This document shows, one piece after another, positions 9,208 to 21,244 of a DNA stretch of 64,000 nucleotides. The DNA comes from JACCXG01 sp963785755 (GTDB taxonomy: Bacteria; Acidobacteriota; Vicinamibacteria; Vicinamibacterales; 2-12-FULL-66-21): assembly GCA_963785755.1 (NCBI GenBank), contig CAWAXG010000056.1:163572-227571 (forward strand), written 5' to 3'. Under the pieces are notes generated by a model. The model did not search any database. It was not told the DNA's origin and was given only the letters and a program-made list of their open reading frames with translations. The position numbers were made by a program, and so were the translations under genes. Within the stretch, counting starts at the first letter, position 1; each line of letters starts with the position of its first letter.

Positions 9208-11583
9208 GTGTTACATTTTTTCGATCCCCAGAGGCGCTTCCTGACCAGAGACGATCCATCCTCATTCGCGGCGCCCGCCCAGTTCGGCCCCTTTCGGGTG
9301 CTGCATCAGATCGGTGTCGGTGCGCTCGGTCCCGTCTTCCGGACCTACGAGCCCGACCGCGATCGGCTGGTGGCGGTCAAGGTCTTCCGTATCGACATCA
9401 CGCCCGAGCAGGCCCGGTCGCTCGCCGATGAGCTCTCGCGCGCGGCGGAGGCCGGTCTCTTTCATCCCTCGATCGTCGAGCCGATCGCGGCCGGAGTCGA
9501 AGGCAGCGTCGCCTACAACGCCGAGGAGTACGTCGCGGCTGAATCGCTCGACGTGGCGATGCGCCATTACGCGCCCGCCGCGATCGACACGGTGTTGCCG
9601 TTCATCACGCAGCTCGCCGGTGCGATCGACTTCGCCCGCGCCGCGGGCGTCGGCCATGGCGCGCTGCACCCGCGCGACGTCTTCATGCTGCCCGAAGAGG
9701 CGCGGGTCACGGGGTTTGGAGTCGTCGACGCGCTCGAACGCGTCGGGTTCCGCGCTCCGGTGCGCCGGCCATACAGTCCGCCCGAGCGGATCGCCGGCAG
9801 CTCGTGGTCGACGCCGGCGGACGTTTTCTCGCTGGCCGCGATTTCGTATGAGTTGCTGACCGGCCGCCGGCCGGCAGGCGTGGGCGCCGAGATTGGCTCT
9901 TTGGTGCCGGGAGCTGCCGATTCGGCGGCGACCGGGCCCCTGCATGCGGTGCTCGTGCGGGCGATGGACGAGGATCCCTCGCGCCGGTATCCGACCGCGC
10001 TCGCGTTCGCATCGGCGCTCGAAACCGCCGCGCATGGCAAGGCGGCGTCGGAGACCGCCTCAACCGCCGCGGCGAGTGCACCACTTCCGGCTCCGGAAGT
10101 CGTGCCGGTGCCGCCAGTCGTCTCGGCTCCTGCACCGGTCGTCTCGATCCCGCCGCCCGCGATGCCGAACCCGGTAGTGAAGTTCCCCGATCCACCGCGC
10201 CGCAAGCAGGACTCGATCGTCAAAGGTGAGGAAGTCGTCGAACCACCGCCCGGACTGGTAGAAGACCGGGTCGAAGAAGACGTGGCGGCCGAGCGCGATG
10301 AGGACGAAGCGCATCACGAGCTCACGCTGCGAGAGGTGAAGGCGACGGCCGTGCGGGATGCCAAACTGGAACGCGTCCCCGACCTCCCGATGGACGAAGA
10401 CAGCGAGGCGGAGGCCGAGGCGGATCGCTACGCGGCCGACGACTTCCTGCTCGATGCCGCAGGGGCCGCGTCGGCGCGCGAGACCTCGCCGGCCGACGAG
10501 TTCCGTTCCCGCAAGGAAACGCCGCTCGACCTGCCGGCGCTCGACAAAGATGACGTGGTCGTCAAGGAACGATCGGCCCGCCTGTTCGATACCGACGACC
10601 TGCGCGATGACGAACCGCCCGAACCTCGTCGCGACGAGTCAGAGAAGGAACCGGCCGTTGCTGCGTACTCCGCCGCTCCGACGTTCGGTCAGCCTGACAC
10701 CGTCTACACCGAGCCGGAGCCGAGGTCTTCGCGCCTGCCGCTGGCGATGACACTCGTCTTCGGGATCCTCGCGGGCTTTATCGGCGGCTATGTCTTCTGG
10801 GGAAGGGCGACGACGCCTGGAGCCGGTACGAGCCGGGAGTTCAGCGAGCAGGCGGTTGCGCCCCCATCGTCGGATCCCGGATCCACGGCAGCACCGGCGC
10901 CCCGTGCCTCAGGAACCGCGCCATCGGCGCCGACTACGGGTGGAGGTGCGCCGACCGGCAAACCCACGCCCGGCGCGACGAAACCTGCGGCGCCACCACC
11001 GGTTGTTTCAGAGGCGCCGCCGTCCGCATCCCGAACCGCGCCGGGCCGGACGTCCGGCCGTGGTTCGGCAGCGCCGGCGCCGAATGGAATCCTGATCGTG
11101 CGATCGACGCCGAACGGCTCCGGTGTAACCGTGAACGGTCAATGGCGGGGCCGCACGCCGCTGGTGCTCGAGAACCTCCCGTTCGCTCGATACGACGTCC
11201 GCGTGGTGCAGTCGGGATACGCGCCCGCGCGCCAGGCAGTCACCCTGTCGCCCGCTGACCCCGAGCAAACCCTTTCGCTTCGTCTTCAGCAGCGCAAGGC
11301 GGCGCCGCCACCCGCCGCGCGACCCGAGCCGACCCGATCGGCGCCGGCCGCGGAATCGCAGACCTTTACCGGGTCGGTGTTCGTCGACTCGCGGCCTCGT
11401 GGCGCGCGCGTCTTCATCGACGGGAAGCCGATCGGCACGACGCCGTTGAGCGTGCCGGACATTCGCATCGGCTCGCACGTGGTCAGGCTCGAGTTGCCGG
11501 ATCACCAGATCTGGTCGGCCACGACCACCGTCACCGCCGGTCAGCAGTCCCGCGTCACCGGATCACTCGAACGGATTCAATGA
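9208..11583 (+). CDS. Membrane-anchored Ser/Thr pseudokinase with two C-terminal PEGA domains
   Basis: A 791-residue protein starting at a GTG. Residues ~25-260 have the kinase fold: a glycine loop (IGVGALGPVF) and the ATP lysine (VAVKVF, Lys58). The catalytic loop reads HGALHPRD (150-157) instead of HRDLKPxN, so the catalytic Asp is Ala, and DFG is replaced by GFG (169-171). By these residues phosphotransfer is unlikely, so I call it a pseudokinase. A long acidic, Pro/Ala-rich region (~270-505) follows, one membrane helix (~511-532), a low-complexity linker, and two PEGA beta-domains (from about 630 and 715; GVTVNGQWRGRTPL, RVFIDGKPIGTTPL) expected outside the cytoplasm. Its stop overlaps the carA start (ATGA). 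A role as scaffold or sensor is inference. Confidence 0.85.
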   Translation: MLHFFDPQRRFLTRDDPSSFAAPAQFGPFRVLHQIGVGALGPVFRTYEPDRDRLVAVKVFRIDITPEQARSLADELSRAAEAGLFHPSIVEPIAAGVEGSVAYNAEEYVAAESLDVAMRHYAPAAIDTVLPFITQLAGAIDFARAAGVGHGALHPRDVFMLPEEARVTGFGVVDALERVGFRAPVRRPYSPPERIAGSSWSTPADVFSLAAISYELLTGRRPAGVGAEIGSLVPGAADSAATGPLHAVLVRAMDEDPSRRYPTALAFASALETAAHGKAASETASTAAASAPLPAPEVVPVPPVVSAPAPVVSIPPPAMPNPVVKFPDPPRRKQDSIVKGEEVVEPPPGLVEDRVEEDVAAERDEDEAHHELTLREVKATAVRDAKLERVPDLPMDEDSEAEAEADRYAADDFLLDAAGAASARETSPADEFRSRKETPLDLPALDKDDVVVKERSARLFDTDDLRDDEPPEPRRDESEKEPAVAAYSAAPTFGQPDTVYTEPEPRSSRLPLAMTLVFGILAGFIGGYVFWGRATTPGAGTSREFSEQAVAPPSSDPGSTAAPAPRASGTAPSAPTTGGGAPTGKPTPGATKPAAPPPVVSEAPPSASRTAPGRTSGRGSAAPAPNGILIVRSTPNGSGVTVNGQWRGRTPLVLENLPFARYDVRVVQSGYAPARQAVTLSPADPEQTLSLRLQQRKAAPPPAARPEPTRSAPAAESQTFTGSVFVDSRPRGARVFIDGKPIGTTPLSVPDIRIGSHVVRLELPDHQIWSATTTVTAGQQSRVTGSLERIQ

Positions 11584-12701
11584 AAGCCACGCTCGCTCTC
11601 GAAAACGGTATCTGGTACGAAGGGGAATCCGCGGGCGCGCCGGGCGAGACCGGCGGGGAAGTCGTCTTCAACACCAGCCTCACCGGTTACCAGGAAATCC
11701 TGACCGATCCGTCGTATTCGGGACAGATTGTCACGATGACGGCGCCCGAAATCGGCAACTACGGCATCGCGGCGGATGACGCGGAATCGCGCTCGCCGCA
11801 AGTCGCCGGCTTCGTCGTGCGTGATGAATCGCCGGTCGCGAGCAACTGGCGCGCCACCAGCACGCTCCGCGAGTACCTCGTCGAGCACAACATCGTGGCC
11901 ATCTCGGATATCGATACCCGGGCGTTGACCCGGATCCTGCGGTCGTCCGGCGTGATGCGCGGGATCATCGCGACCGGAGATCACGACCCGCGGGAGCTCA
12001 TCGAGCAGACGCGCGCGATCGCGCCGATGGAGGGATCCGACCTGGTCGTCGGCGTGACGTGCGAGCGCCCCTTCGACTGGACGCCCGTGGCCTCGGACGA
12101 GTTCGCGCCGGTTCCCGAGCGGCGGGCTCGACGGCCGCTGCGAATCGCCGCCTACGACTTCGGGATGAAGTGGAACATCCTCCGGCGGTTCACGGCTCAT
12201 GGCTGCGACGTCCGCGTGTATCCCGCCACCACGCCGGCCTCCGAGCTGATTGCGGGAAATCCCGATGGCGTGTTCCTGAGCAATGGCCCCGGCGATCCGG
12301 CGGTGCTCGATTACGCGATCCGGAACGCGCAGGAGCTGGTGAAAGCGGACCTGCCGGTCTTCGGCATCTGTCTCGGGCATCAGGTCCTCTCGCTCGCGCT
12401 CGGCGGTCAGACTTACAAGTTGAAATTCGGGCATCGCGGCGCCAATCACCCGGTGAAGGAGCTCGAGAGCGGGAAGGTCGAGATCACCTCGCAGAACCAC
12501 GGCTTCGCCGTCGACCCCGAGACGCTGCCGTCCGACGTCAAGGTGACGCACGTGAACCTGTACGACGGAACAATCGAGGGGCTGCGGCACCAGACCAAGC
12601 CGGTGTTCTGCGTGCAGTACCATCCCGAAGCGGCGCCGGGTCCGCACGATGCCGACTATCTGTTTCGCCAGTTCCTCGATGTGATGGAAGAGCGAGCGTG
12701 A
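11580..12701 (+). CDS. carA: Carbamoyl-phosphate synthase small subunit
   Basis: A 373-residue glutaminase subunit that supplies ammonia to CarB for carbamoyl phosphate, used in pyrimidine and arginine synthesis. The N-terminal CPSase_sm_chain domain (GEVVFNTSLTGYQEILTDPS) and the class I amidotransferase domain are complete; the nucleophile is Cys264 in FGICLGHQ, and the His/Glu pair is in CVQYHPEAAPGPHDA. The start ATG overlaps the stop of the pseudokinase gene by 4 bp, so both are probably translated from one message. carB follows after a 33-bp gap. Confidence 0.96.
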   Translation: MKATLALENGIWYEGESAGAPGETGGEVVFNTSLTGYQEILTDPSYSGQIVTMTAPEIGNYGIAADDAESRSPQVAGFVVRDESPVASNWRATSTLREYLVEHNIVAISDIDTRALTRILRSSGVMRGIIATGDHDPRELIEQTRAIAPMEGSDLVVGVTCERPFDWTPVASDEFAPVPERRARRPLRIAAYDFGMKWNILRRFTAHGCDVRVYPATTPASELIAGNPDGVFLSNGPGDPAVLDYAIRNAQELVKADLPVFGICLGHQVLSLALGGQTYKLKFGHRGANHPVKELESGKVEITSQNHGFAVDPETLPSDVKVTHVNLYDGTIEGLRHQTKPVFCVQYHPEAAPGPHDADYLFRQFLDVMEERA

Positions 12702-12734
12702 CGCGGCGTTCACGACGTAACGTGTTCCTTCGAA

Positions 12735-16004
<3,270 letters not shown>

Positions 16005-16029
16005 AACCTAGGCGGAATCTGCGCCGCTC

Positions 16030-18648
16030 GTGCGCGTCCGCGCCAGAGATGCGCCGGTTTTCGCGCGCGTCAGTCCTTGCACTCGGGTGCGGGTGCCTGC
16101 GCCCGCCCTGTTCCTCGCCGTTCCGTTCCTCTCCGGCGCCGCCGCCGCAATCCTGGCCTTCGACCGGCTCGATGAGCGGTTCGCGTTTCTGGCCGCTGCG
16201 GCTGCGCTGCTCACGCTGATCGCCGCGACGGCATCGGCGCTGCAGCGCGATGGCGACGCCGCCTGCGCGCTGGTCGCGCTGGGATGCGCCCTCGCGGGGG
16301 CATCGCTCGGCGCCGCCGCGGCACTCGATGCGTATCGGCCCCCACTCCTGGAGTGGTTCGAGCGAACCGCACCCACCGAGCCGTCCGCGATCGTGGGTGT
16401 CCTGCGCGAGGACGCGTCGCCGACACCGGCCGGTGTGTCGCTGACCGTCGACGTTCTCTCGATCGGCGATCGGATCGCGGGACGGTCGCCGCTCGGCGGT
16501 GTCCGGCTCTCTGTCGGCGGGGCTCTCGCCGGTCGCGAGATCGATCGCTGGCGGGCCGGCCGCACGATCCGGGCGCCGGCATTTCTGCGCCGGCCATCGA
16601 CCTATCTCAACCCGGGCACGCCGGACGAGCGCCGGCCGCTCGCGCGACGCGGCATCGTCCTCGTCGGCAGCATCAAGAGCGCGGCGCTCGTCGACGTCGT
16701 CCGGCCTGGCGGCGTCCTGAGCGAGTGCGCAGCGGCGATCCGCGCCTGGACGCGAGCGCGCATTGCTGCGCATATGGCGTTCGACGCCCGATCAGCGGGA
16801 GTGACGGCGGCCGTCCTGATCGGCGATCGCAGCGGGCTGAGCGCGGACGACGAGCGGCGGCTGCAGGAGGCCGGCACCTATCACGTCATCGCGATCTCGG
16901 GCGGCAACATCGCGATTCTTGCCGTGCTGGGATTGTTGATCTGGCGCACCCTGCTGGTGCCGGCGAGAGCCGCCGCGATCGTGACGGCGGTGGCCCTGCT
17001 GTTCTACGGGCTCGTTGCCGGAGGGGCGGCGTCGGTCGCGCGCGCGGTCACGGTCGCGGCCATCCTGCTCGCGGCGCGCGCCCTCGACCACAGGGGCGCG
17101 TCGCTGAATGCGCTCGCGTCCGCCGCGACGCTTGCGGTTGCCGTGTCACCGATCGCGATCCTCGACGCCGGTTTCATCCTGTCGTTCGGGGCAACCCTCG
17201 CCATCCTGCTTGGTGTCCCGCTGCTGGTCGCTCCTCGGCAACCGCCTGGTTCGGGTATGGCGATGGCGGTTGTCCGCTACCTGGCGCGAGCCGCCGGAAC
17301 GCTGTGTGCCGCCACCATCTGCGCCGAGCTCGTCCTGGCGCCCGTGGGCGCGACGCTGTTCGGCCGGGTGCCGTTCGCCGGCCTGGTGCTCAACTTTGCG
17401 GCGATTCCGCTCATGACGGTCGTCCAGATTGGCGGCCTCGTGCTGGCGCTGGCGTCGCCCTGGGCGAACGCGGTTGCCGATGCGGCCGCATGGGCCGCCC
17501 ACCTTGCCGCGACTGGCCTGATCCACTCTTCATCGCTGGTGGATTTCGCCCCGTGGCTGTCCGCGAGTGTGCCTCCTCCGGTCTGGTGGCTGATGGCGCT
17601 CTACTACGCGGCCGCTCTCGGCCTCCTCAGCACGCGCACACGGTGGATGTCGGGTTGGATTCTCGCGGCCGCCGCCGGAGTCCTGCTTGCCGGGCCGCGG
17701 CAGACGTCCCGCGACGCGATGCCACCAAGCCGCAGCCCGGTGAGGGTCGTGGTGCTGGATGTCGGTCAGGGCGATGCGACGGTCATCGAGCTTCCCGGCG
17801 GCCGCAAGCTCCTCGTCGATACGGGTGGTCTTGCCGCCTTCTCGTCAGCCGAGCCGGAGAACTCGATCCCAACACCGTTCCTCCCGTCCTCCCGTCCTCC
17901 TGTTCCGTCTGTTTCACCGTCCTCCCCTGTTCCGACCTTCGACGTCGGCGAGCGCGTCGTCGCGCCGGCGCTGCGCGCGCTCGGGATTTCGCGTCTGCAC
18001 GCGTTCGCGATCACGCACGGCGATCCCGATCACCTTGGCGGCGCGCGAGGCCTTCTGCGCCGCGTCCCGGCGACGAGCGTGTGGGAGGGGATACCTGTCC
18101 CTCCACACGCCGGTCTCCGCGCGCTCGCCTCGTTGGCTACGGCCCACGGCATGACCTGGCGGACGGTGCAAAGGGACGACGCCGAACGCTTCAGCAGCGC
18201 CGAGGTTCGCATACTGCACCCGGCGCGCCCCGAGTGGGAACGCCAGCGCGTCCGGAATGAGGATTCGATCGTGATCGAGGTGCGGATCGGCGCCATCTCG
18301 ATCGTCCTCCCCGGCGACATCGGCCGCGAAGCGGAGCGCGCCATCCTGCCGACGCTCGAACCCGGCCGCCTGACGATCCTCAAAGCCCCGCACCACGGCA
18401 GCGCGACATCGAGCACGAAGGAATTCCTCGAGACCACGCGTCCCGCGGCGGTGATCTTCAGCTGCGGCCGGGAAAACCGATTCGGCCACCCCCATCCCGC
18501 GGTGGTCGCGCGCTATCGGGAGATCGGCGCGGAGATCTTCTCGACCGCGCAGGATGGCGCGGTGTTCGTGGAGACGGATGGCACGACGGTGGAGGTTTGG
18601 GGGTGGAGGGGGAAGCGGGCGGCGTTCACTGCGTCGCGACGGCACTGA
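16030..18648 (+). CDS. comEC: ComEC/Rec2-type DNA internalisation protein
   Basis: An 872-residue polytopic membrane protein. The N-terminal soluble DUF4131-like region is followed by the competence domain (VLIGDRSGLSADDERRLQEA and AISGGNIAILAVLG, from about residue 257) with many membrane helices, and a C-terminal metallo-beta-lactamase domain with VVVLDVGQGDATVIELP, HGDPDHLGG (~663) and KAPHHGSATSS. The family forms the channel for single-stranded DNA entry in natural transformation. Between DTGG and FDVGERVV there is an extra Pro/Ser-rich stretch (about residues 613-635) encoded by a repetitive tract at 17872-17935. GTG start 25 bp after carB. Other competence genes are not in the window. 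Confidence 0.9.
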   Translation: MRVRARDAPVFARVSPCTRVRVPAPALFLAVPFLSGAAAAILAFDRLDERFAFLAAAAALLTLIAATASALQRDGDAACALVALGCALAGASLGAAAALDAYRPPLLEWFERTAPTEPSAIVGVLREDASPTPAGVSLTVDVLSIGDRIAGRSPLGGVRLSVGGALAGREIDRWRAGRTIRAPAFLRRPSTYLNPGTPDERRPLARRGIVLVGSIKSAALVDVVRPGGVLSECAAAIRAWTRARIAAHMAFDARSAGVTAAVLIGDRSGLSADDERRLQEAGTYHVIAISGGNIAILAVLGLLIWRTLLVPARAAAIVTAVALLFYGLVAGGAASVARAVTVAAILLAARALDHRGASLNALASAATLAVAVSPIAILDAGFILSFGATLAILLGVPLLVAPRQPPGSGMAMAVVRYLARAAGTLCAATICAELVLAPVGATLFGRVPFAGLVLNFAAIPLMTVVQIGGLVLALASPWANAVADAAAWAAHLAATGLIHSSSLVDFAPWLSASVPPPVWWLMALYYAAALGLLSTRTRWMSGWILAAAAGVLLAGPRQTSRDAMPPSRSPVRVVVLDVGQGDATVIELPGGRKLLVDTGGLAAFSSAEPENSIPTPFLPSSRPPVPSVSPSSPVPTFDVGERVVAPALRALGISRLHAFAITHGDPDHLGGARGLLRRVPATSVWEGIPVPPHAGLRALASLATAHGMTWRTVQRDDAERFSSAEVRILHPARPEWERQRVRNEDSIVIEVRIGAISIVLPGDIGREAERAILPTLEPGRLTILKAPHHGSATSSTKEFLETTRPAAVIFSCGRENRFGHPHPAVVARYREIGAEIFSTAQDGAVFVETDGTTVEVWGWRGKRAAFTASRRH

Positions 18649-18729
18649 TGTGCTGCTCCGCGACGGCACGCATGCATGGCACGCAAGCGACGGCACACGG
18701 CACACGACAACACGCTTACTGCTTCGCAG

Positions 18730-18761
18730 GCACGACGGCACGACGGCACGACGGCACGACG
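18730..18761 (+). repeat. Four tandem copies of octamer GCACGACG
   Basis: Four exact head-to-tail units of GCACGACG, preceded by gcttcgcag and by degenerate units back to about 18662. The same array occurs in inverted orientation at 19213-19244, on the other side of the GxxExxY gene, and in shorter form at 34931-34953. Confidence 0.85.
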
Positions 18762-18799
18762 AATTGATGGAGCATTACAAGGAGGTCGAATGTTGAGAG

Positions 18800-19189
18800 T
18801 TGCTTCGCCACTATCCGAATCTGAGGAACGGCTCGTATACCGCAGTCATGGATTGCGGCTTCGCGGTGCACAGGATGCTCGGGCCTGGATTCAGGGAGAA
18901 GATCTACCACAAGGCCTTCTGTCTCGAACTCGAATTACGCGAGCTGCGCTTCGAAGCGGGAAAAGAAGATCGAAGTCAGGTACAAGCAGTGGACCATTCC
19001 GGGTCAGACCGTCGATTTCATCGTCGAGGAAATCGTCCTCGTGGAAATCAAAACGGTTCCTCGGCTGCGGCCCGATTCACCGGAAGCAGGTCTTGTCGTA
19101 CCTGAAGACGATGGACCTGAGGATCGGCCTCCTGATGAATTTCAGCGCAGAAGTTCTGAAACAAGGGTTGAGGAAGAGTGGTGAACTAG
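18800..19189 (+). pseudogene. GxxExxY-family (PDDEXK_3 nuclease-like) gene with frameshifts
   Basis: Three reading frames must be joined to recover a normal ~128-residue family member. Frame one gives MDCGFAVHRMLGPGFREKIY (the GxxExxY motif is GPGFREKIY). One extra base near 18957 shifts to KIEVRYKQWTIPGQTVDFIV and VLVEIKTV, the Asp...Glu-X-Lys core of a PD-(D/E)XK fold. A second shift near 19069 gives IHRKQVLSYLKTMDLRIGLL, and a third near 19175 ends RVVN and stop. The family has unknown cellular function. The gene sits between inverted arrays of the octamer GCACGACG. The start is uncertain (18789-18800). As it stands it cannot make the full protein unless the shifts are sequencing errors. 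Confidence 0.75.
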
Positions 19190-19212
19190 AGAGTAACCAA
19201 GTGGCTTCGTGC

Positions 19213-19244
19213 CGTCGTGCCGTCGTGCCGTCGTGCCGTCGTGC
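19213..19244 (-). repeat. Four tandem copies of the octamer, inverted (CGTCGTGC)
   Basis: Four exact units of CGTCGTGC, the complement of the array at 18730-18761, followed by ggcgcgaagcgct. A looser copy of the flank and unit (gccttcgtgtagcgcgaagcgcc and further gccgtcgtgcc) continues to about 19318, just before the mazG stop. With the left array it brackets the GxxExxY pseudogene. Confidence 0.85.
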
Positions 19245-19323
19245 GGCGCGAAGCGCTGAGCGGTGTGTGAAATGTCGTCGTGCCTTCGTGTAGCGCGAAG
19301 CGCCATGGCCGTCGTGCCCCGTC

Positions 19324-20142
19324 TCAGCCGCCGCCCTTGATCGCTGCCCACTCCTTTTCCATCTCCTCGAGCGTCGCGTCGTGCACCGAGCGGCCCTGAT
19401 CCTCGAACCGCTGCTCCAGCCGCTCGAACCTGGCGCTGAACTTCTCGTTCGCCTTGCGCAGCGCTGATTCGGGCTCGATGCCCAGCTTTCGCGCGAGATT
19501 GGCGATCGCGAACAGGAGGTCTCCCATTTCCTCCTCCGCGCGCGCGTGGCCTTCTTCCCGCACGGCGGCGCGGAGCTCCCGGGTTTCCTCCTCGATCTTG
19601 TCCACGACGTCCGCGGTTCGCGCCCAGTCGAATCCGACCGCGGCGACGCGCGTGCCGATCTCGTGGGCGCGGAGGAGCGCGGGCATGGCTTTGGGAACGC
19701 CGCTCAGCAGCGCTCGTTTCTTGCCGGCCTCCTTCTGCTCCCGCGCCTTGATGTGCTCCCACTGCTCGACGACCTTGCCGGGGGTGTCCACGCCGGCGGT
19801 GGTGCCGAAGACGTGCGGGTGGCGGCGAATGAGCTTCTCGCTGATCGCATTCAATGAATCGACAACCGTGAAGCGCCCTTCGTCCGCTTCGATCTGGGCG
19901 AGGAACACGCCCTCGAACAGCAGATCGCCGATCTCGCCGCGCAGCGCGTCGTGGTCGTCGCTGTCGATCGCGTCGAGCACCTCGTAGGTCTCCTCGAGCA
20001 CGAAGCCGCGCAGCGAGTGGATGCTCTGCTCTCGATCCCAGGGGCATCCGCCCGGGCCCCTGAGGCGCCGCATGATGTCCACGAGCTTCTGGAAGGCCTC
20101 GCCCGCGGAATGCACCGATTCCGTTCTGGTCTGTGGTGGCAT
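19324..20142 (-). CDS. mazG: MazG nucleoside triphosphate pyrophosphohydrolase
   Basis: A 272-residue house-cleaning enzyme that hydrolyses NTPs to NMP and pyrophosphate. Two MazG domains are visible: the first with GGCPWDREQSIHSLRGFVLE and EETYEVLDAID, then EIGDLLFEGVFLAQI; the second with VGFDWARTADVVDKIEEET and EEMGDLLFAIANLARKLG. The EExxE and ExxD metal ligands are present. The ATG at 20142 places about 19 polar residues before the conserved FQKLVDIMRRLRGP, normal for the family. It is divergent from the DUF1844 gene (33-bp gap holding both promoters). Confidence 0.93.
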   Translation of the reverse strand: MPPQTRTESVHSAGEAFQKLVDIMRRLRGPGGCPWDREQSIHSLRGFVLEETYEVLDAIDSDDHDALRGEIGDLLFEGVFLAQIEADEGRFTVVDSLNAISEKLIRRHPHVFGTTAGVDTPGKVVEQWEHIKAREQKEAGKKRALLSGVPKAMPALLRAHEIGTRVAAVGFDWARTADVVDKIEEETRELRAAVREEGHARAEEEMGDLLFAIANLARKLGIEPESALRKANEKFSARFERLEQRFEDQGRSVHDATLEEMEKEWAAIKGGG

Positions 20143-20175
20143 CGTGATGTGGTGCGGCTATGCTAGCATTCCGGG

Positions 20176-20463
20176 GTGACGACACAGGAAGATCACGGAC
20201 TCTCGTTCGCCAAATTCATCATCTCGCTGGCGACGACCGCGGCCGTTCACTTCGGTGACTTCGCCGACCCGAATACCGGTGAAATCCAGCAGCCGGATCT
20301 GCACGCAGCCCATCAGATGATCGAGCTGATTGCGATGCTGCAGGACAAGACCAAAGGGAATCTGACGCCAGAGGAAGCCAAGCTCGTCGACGACCTCCTC
20401 TACGAGCTCCGCCTGCGCTTCGTGCAGGCTCAGCAAGGAGAGCGGCGGATCGTCGAGCCGTAG
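20176..20463 (+). CDS. DUF1844 family protein
   Basis: A 95-residue soluble protein starting at GTG. The central motif FAKFIISLATTAAVHFGD, the proline-linked segment QQPDLHAAHQMIELIAMLQ, and KTKGNLTPEEAKLVDDLLYE match the DUF1844 family, found widely in acidobacteria and deltaproteobacteria; no biochemical role is known. It is followed after 4 bp by the MBL hydrolase gene and then ribF, so all three are probably co-transcribed. A TATGCT -10-like hexamer lies at about 20159-20164. Confidence 0.8.
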   Translation: MTTQEDHGLSFAKFIISLATTAAVHFGDFADPNTGEIQQPDLHAAHQMIELIAMLQDKTKGNLTPEEAKLVDDLLYELRLRFVQAQQGERRIVEP

Positions 20464-20467
20464 ACTG

Positions 20468-21241
20468 TTGCAGATAACGTTTCTCGGCACGGGCACGTCG
20501 CACGGCGTGCCGATGATTGGCTGCGAGTGCAGCACCTGCCGCTCCGACGACCCCCGCGACCGCCGCCTGCGCCCGTCGATTTTCATTCGCACCGACGACG
20601 GACAGCGGATCCTCGTGGACGCCGGACCCGATTTGCGCGCGCAGGCGCTGACCTACGACGTCACTCGCGTCGATGCGATTGTGTTCACGCACGGCCACGC
20701 CGATCACATCCTCGGCCTGGACGACGTGCGGCGCTACAACTGGACCATGCGGCAGCCCATGGCGCTCTTTGGCGATGTCCTGACGTTGAGCGAGATCCGC
20801 AAGACGTTCGGCTATGCCTTCGACGCCGGCACGGCCAAAGGTGGAGGCGTGCCGCAGCTGGAGCTGTTCCCGATCGCCGGTCCATTCTGCCTCGGCCGTC
20901 AGGAGATCGTTCCGGTTCCGCTTCTGCACGGCGCTCGCCCGATTCTCGGCCTGCGGTTCGGTCCGTTTGCGTATCTCACGGATTGCAGCGCGATCCCCGA
21001 TGCTTCGTGGCCGCTGCTCGAGGGCCTGGACGTCCTCGTGCTGGACGCGCTCCGGATCCGGCGGCATCCCACACACTTTTCCCTGGACGAGGCGGTCGAG
21101 GCGTCGCGGCGCATCGGCGCGCGGCGGACCTATTTCACTCACATGTGTCACGACCTCGCGCATGCCGAGACCTGCGCCCGGCTGCCCGAGGGCGTCACCC
21201 TCGCGTACGATGGGCTCAGGCTCACCGTGAGTGAAGGCTGA
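20468..21241 (+). CDS. PhnP/MBL-fold metal-dependent hydrolase
   Basis: A 257-residue metallo-beta-lactamase-fold protein. It begins QITFLGTGTSHGVPMIGC and carries a CECSTC pair, as in PhnP-type phosphodiesterases, then VDAGPDLRAQAL, the metal motif FTHGHADHILGLDD, TDCSAIP, and a C-terminal THMCHDL. The substrate is likely a cyclic phosphodiester or similar, but cannot be fixed from sequence. The TTG start at 20468 is inferred because the conserved beta-strand begins immediately after it and the preceding stop is 4 bp away. Confidence 0.85.
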   Translation: MQITFLGTGTSHGVPMIGCECSTCRSDDPRDRRLRPSIFIRTDDGQRILVDAGPDLRAQALTYDVTRVDAIVFTHGHADHILGLDDVRRYNWTMRQPMALFGDVLTLSEIRKTFGYAFDAGTAKGGGVPQLELFPIAGPFCLGRQEIVPVPLLHGARPILGLRFGPFAYLTDCSAIPDASWPLLEGLDVLVLDALRIRRHPTHFSLDEAVEASRRIGARRTYFTHMCHDLAHAETCARLPEGVTLAYDGLRLTVSEG

Positions 21242-21244
21242 CGC

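Noticed and set aside
18728..19318. CRISPR array
   Set aside because: The units are 8 bp and directly adjacent with no spacers, and no cas gene is in the window.
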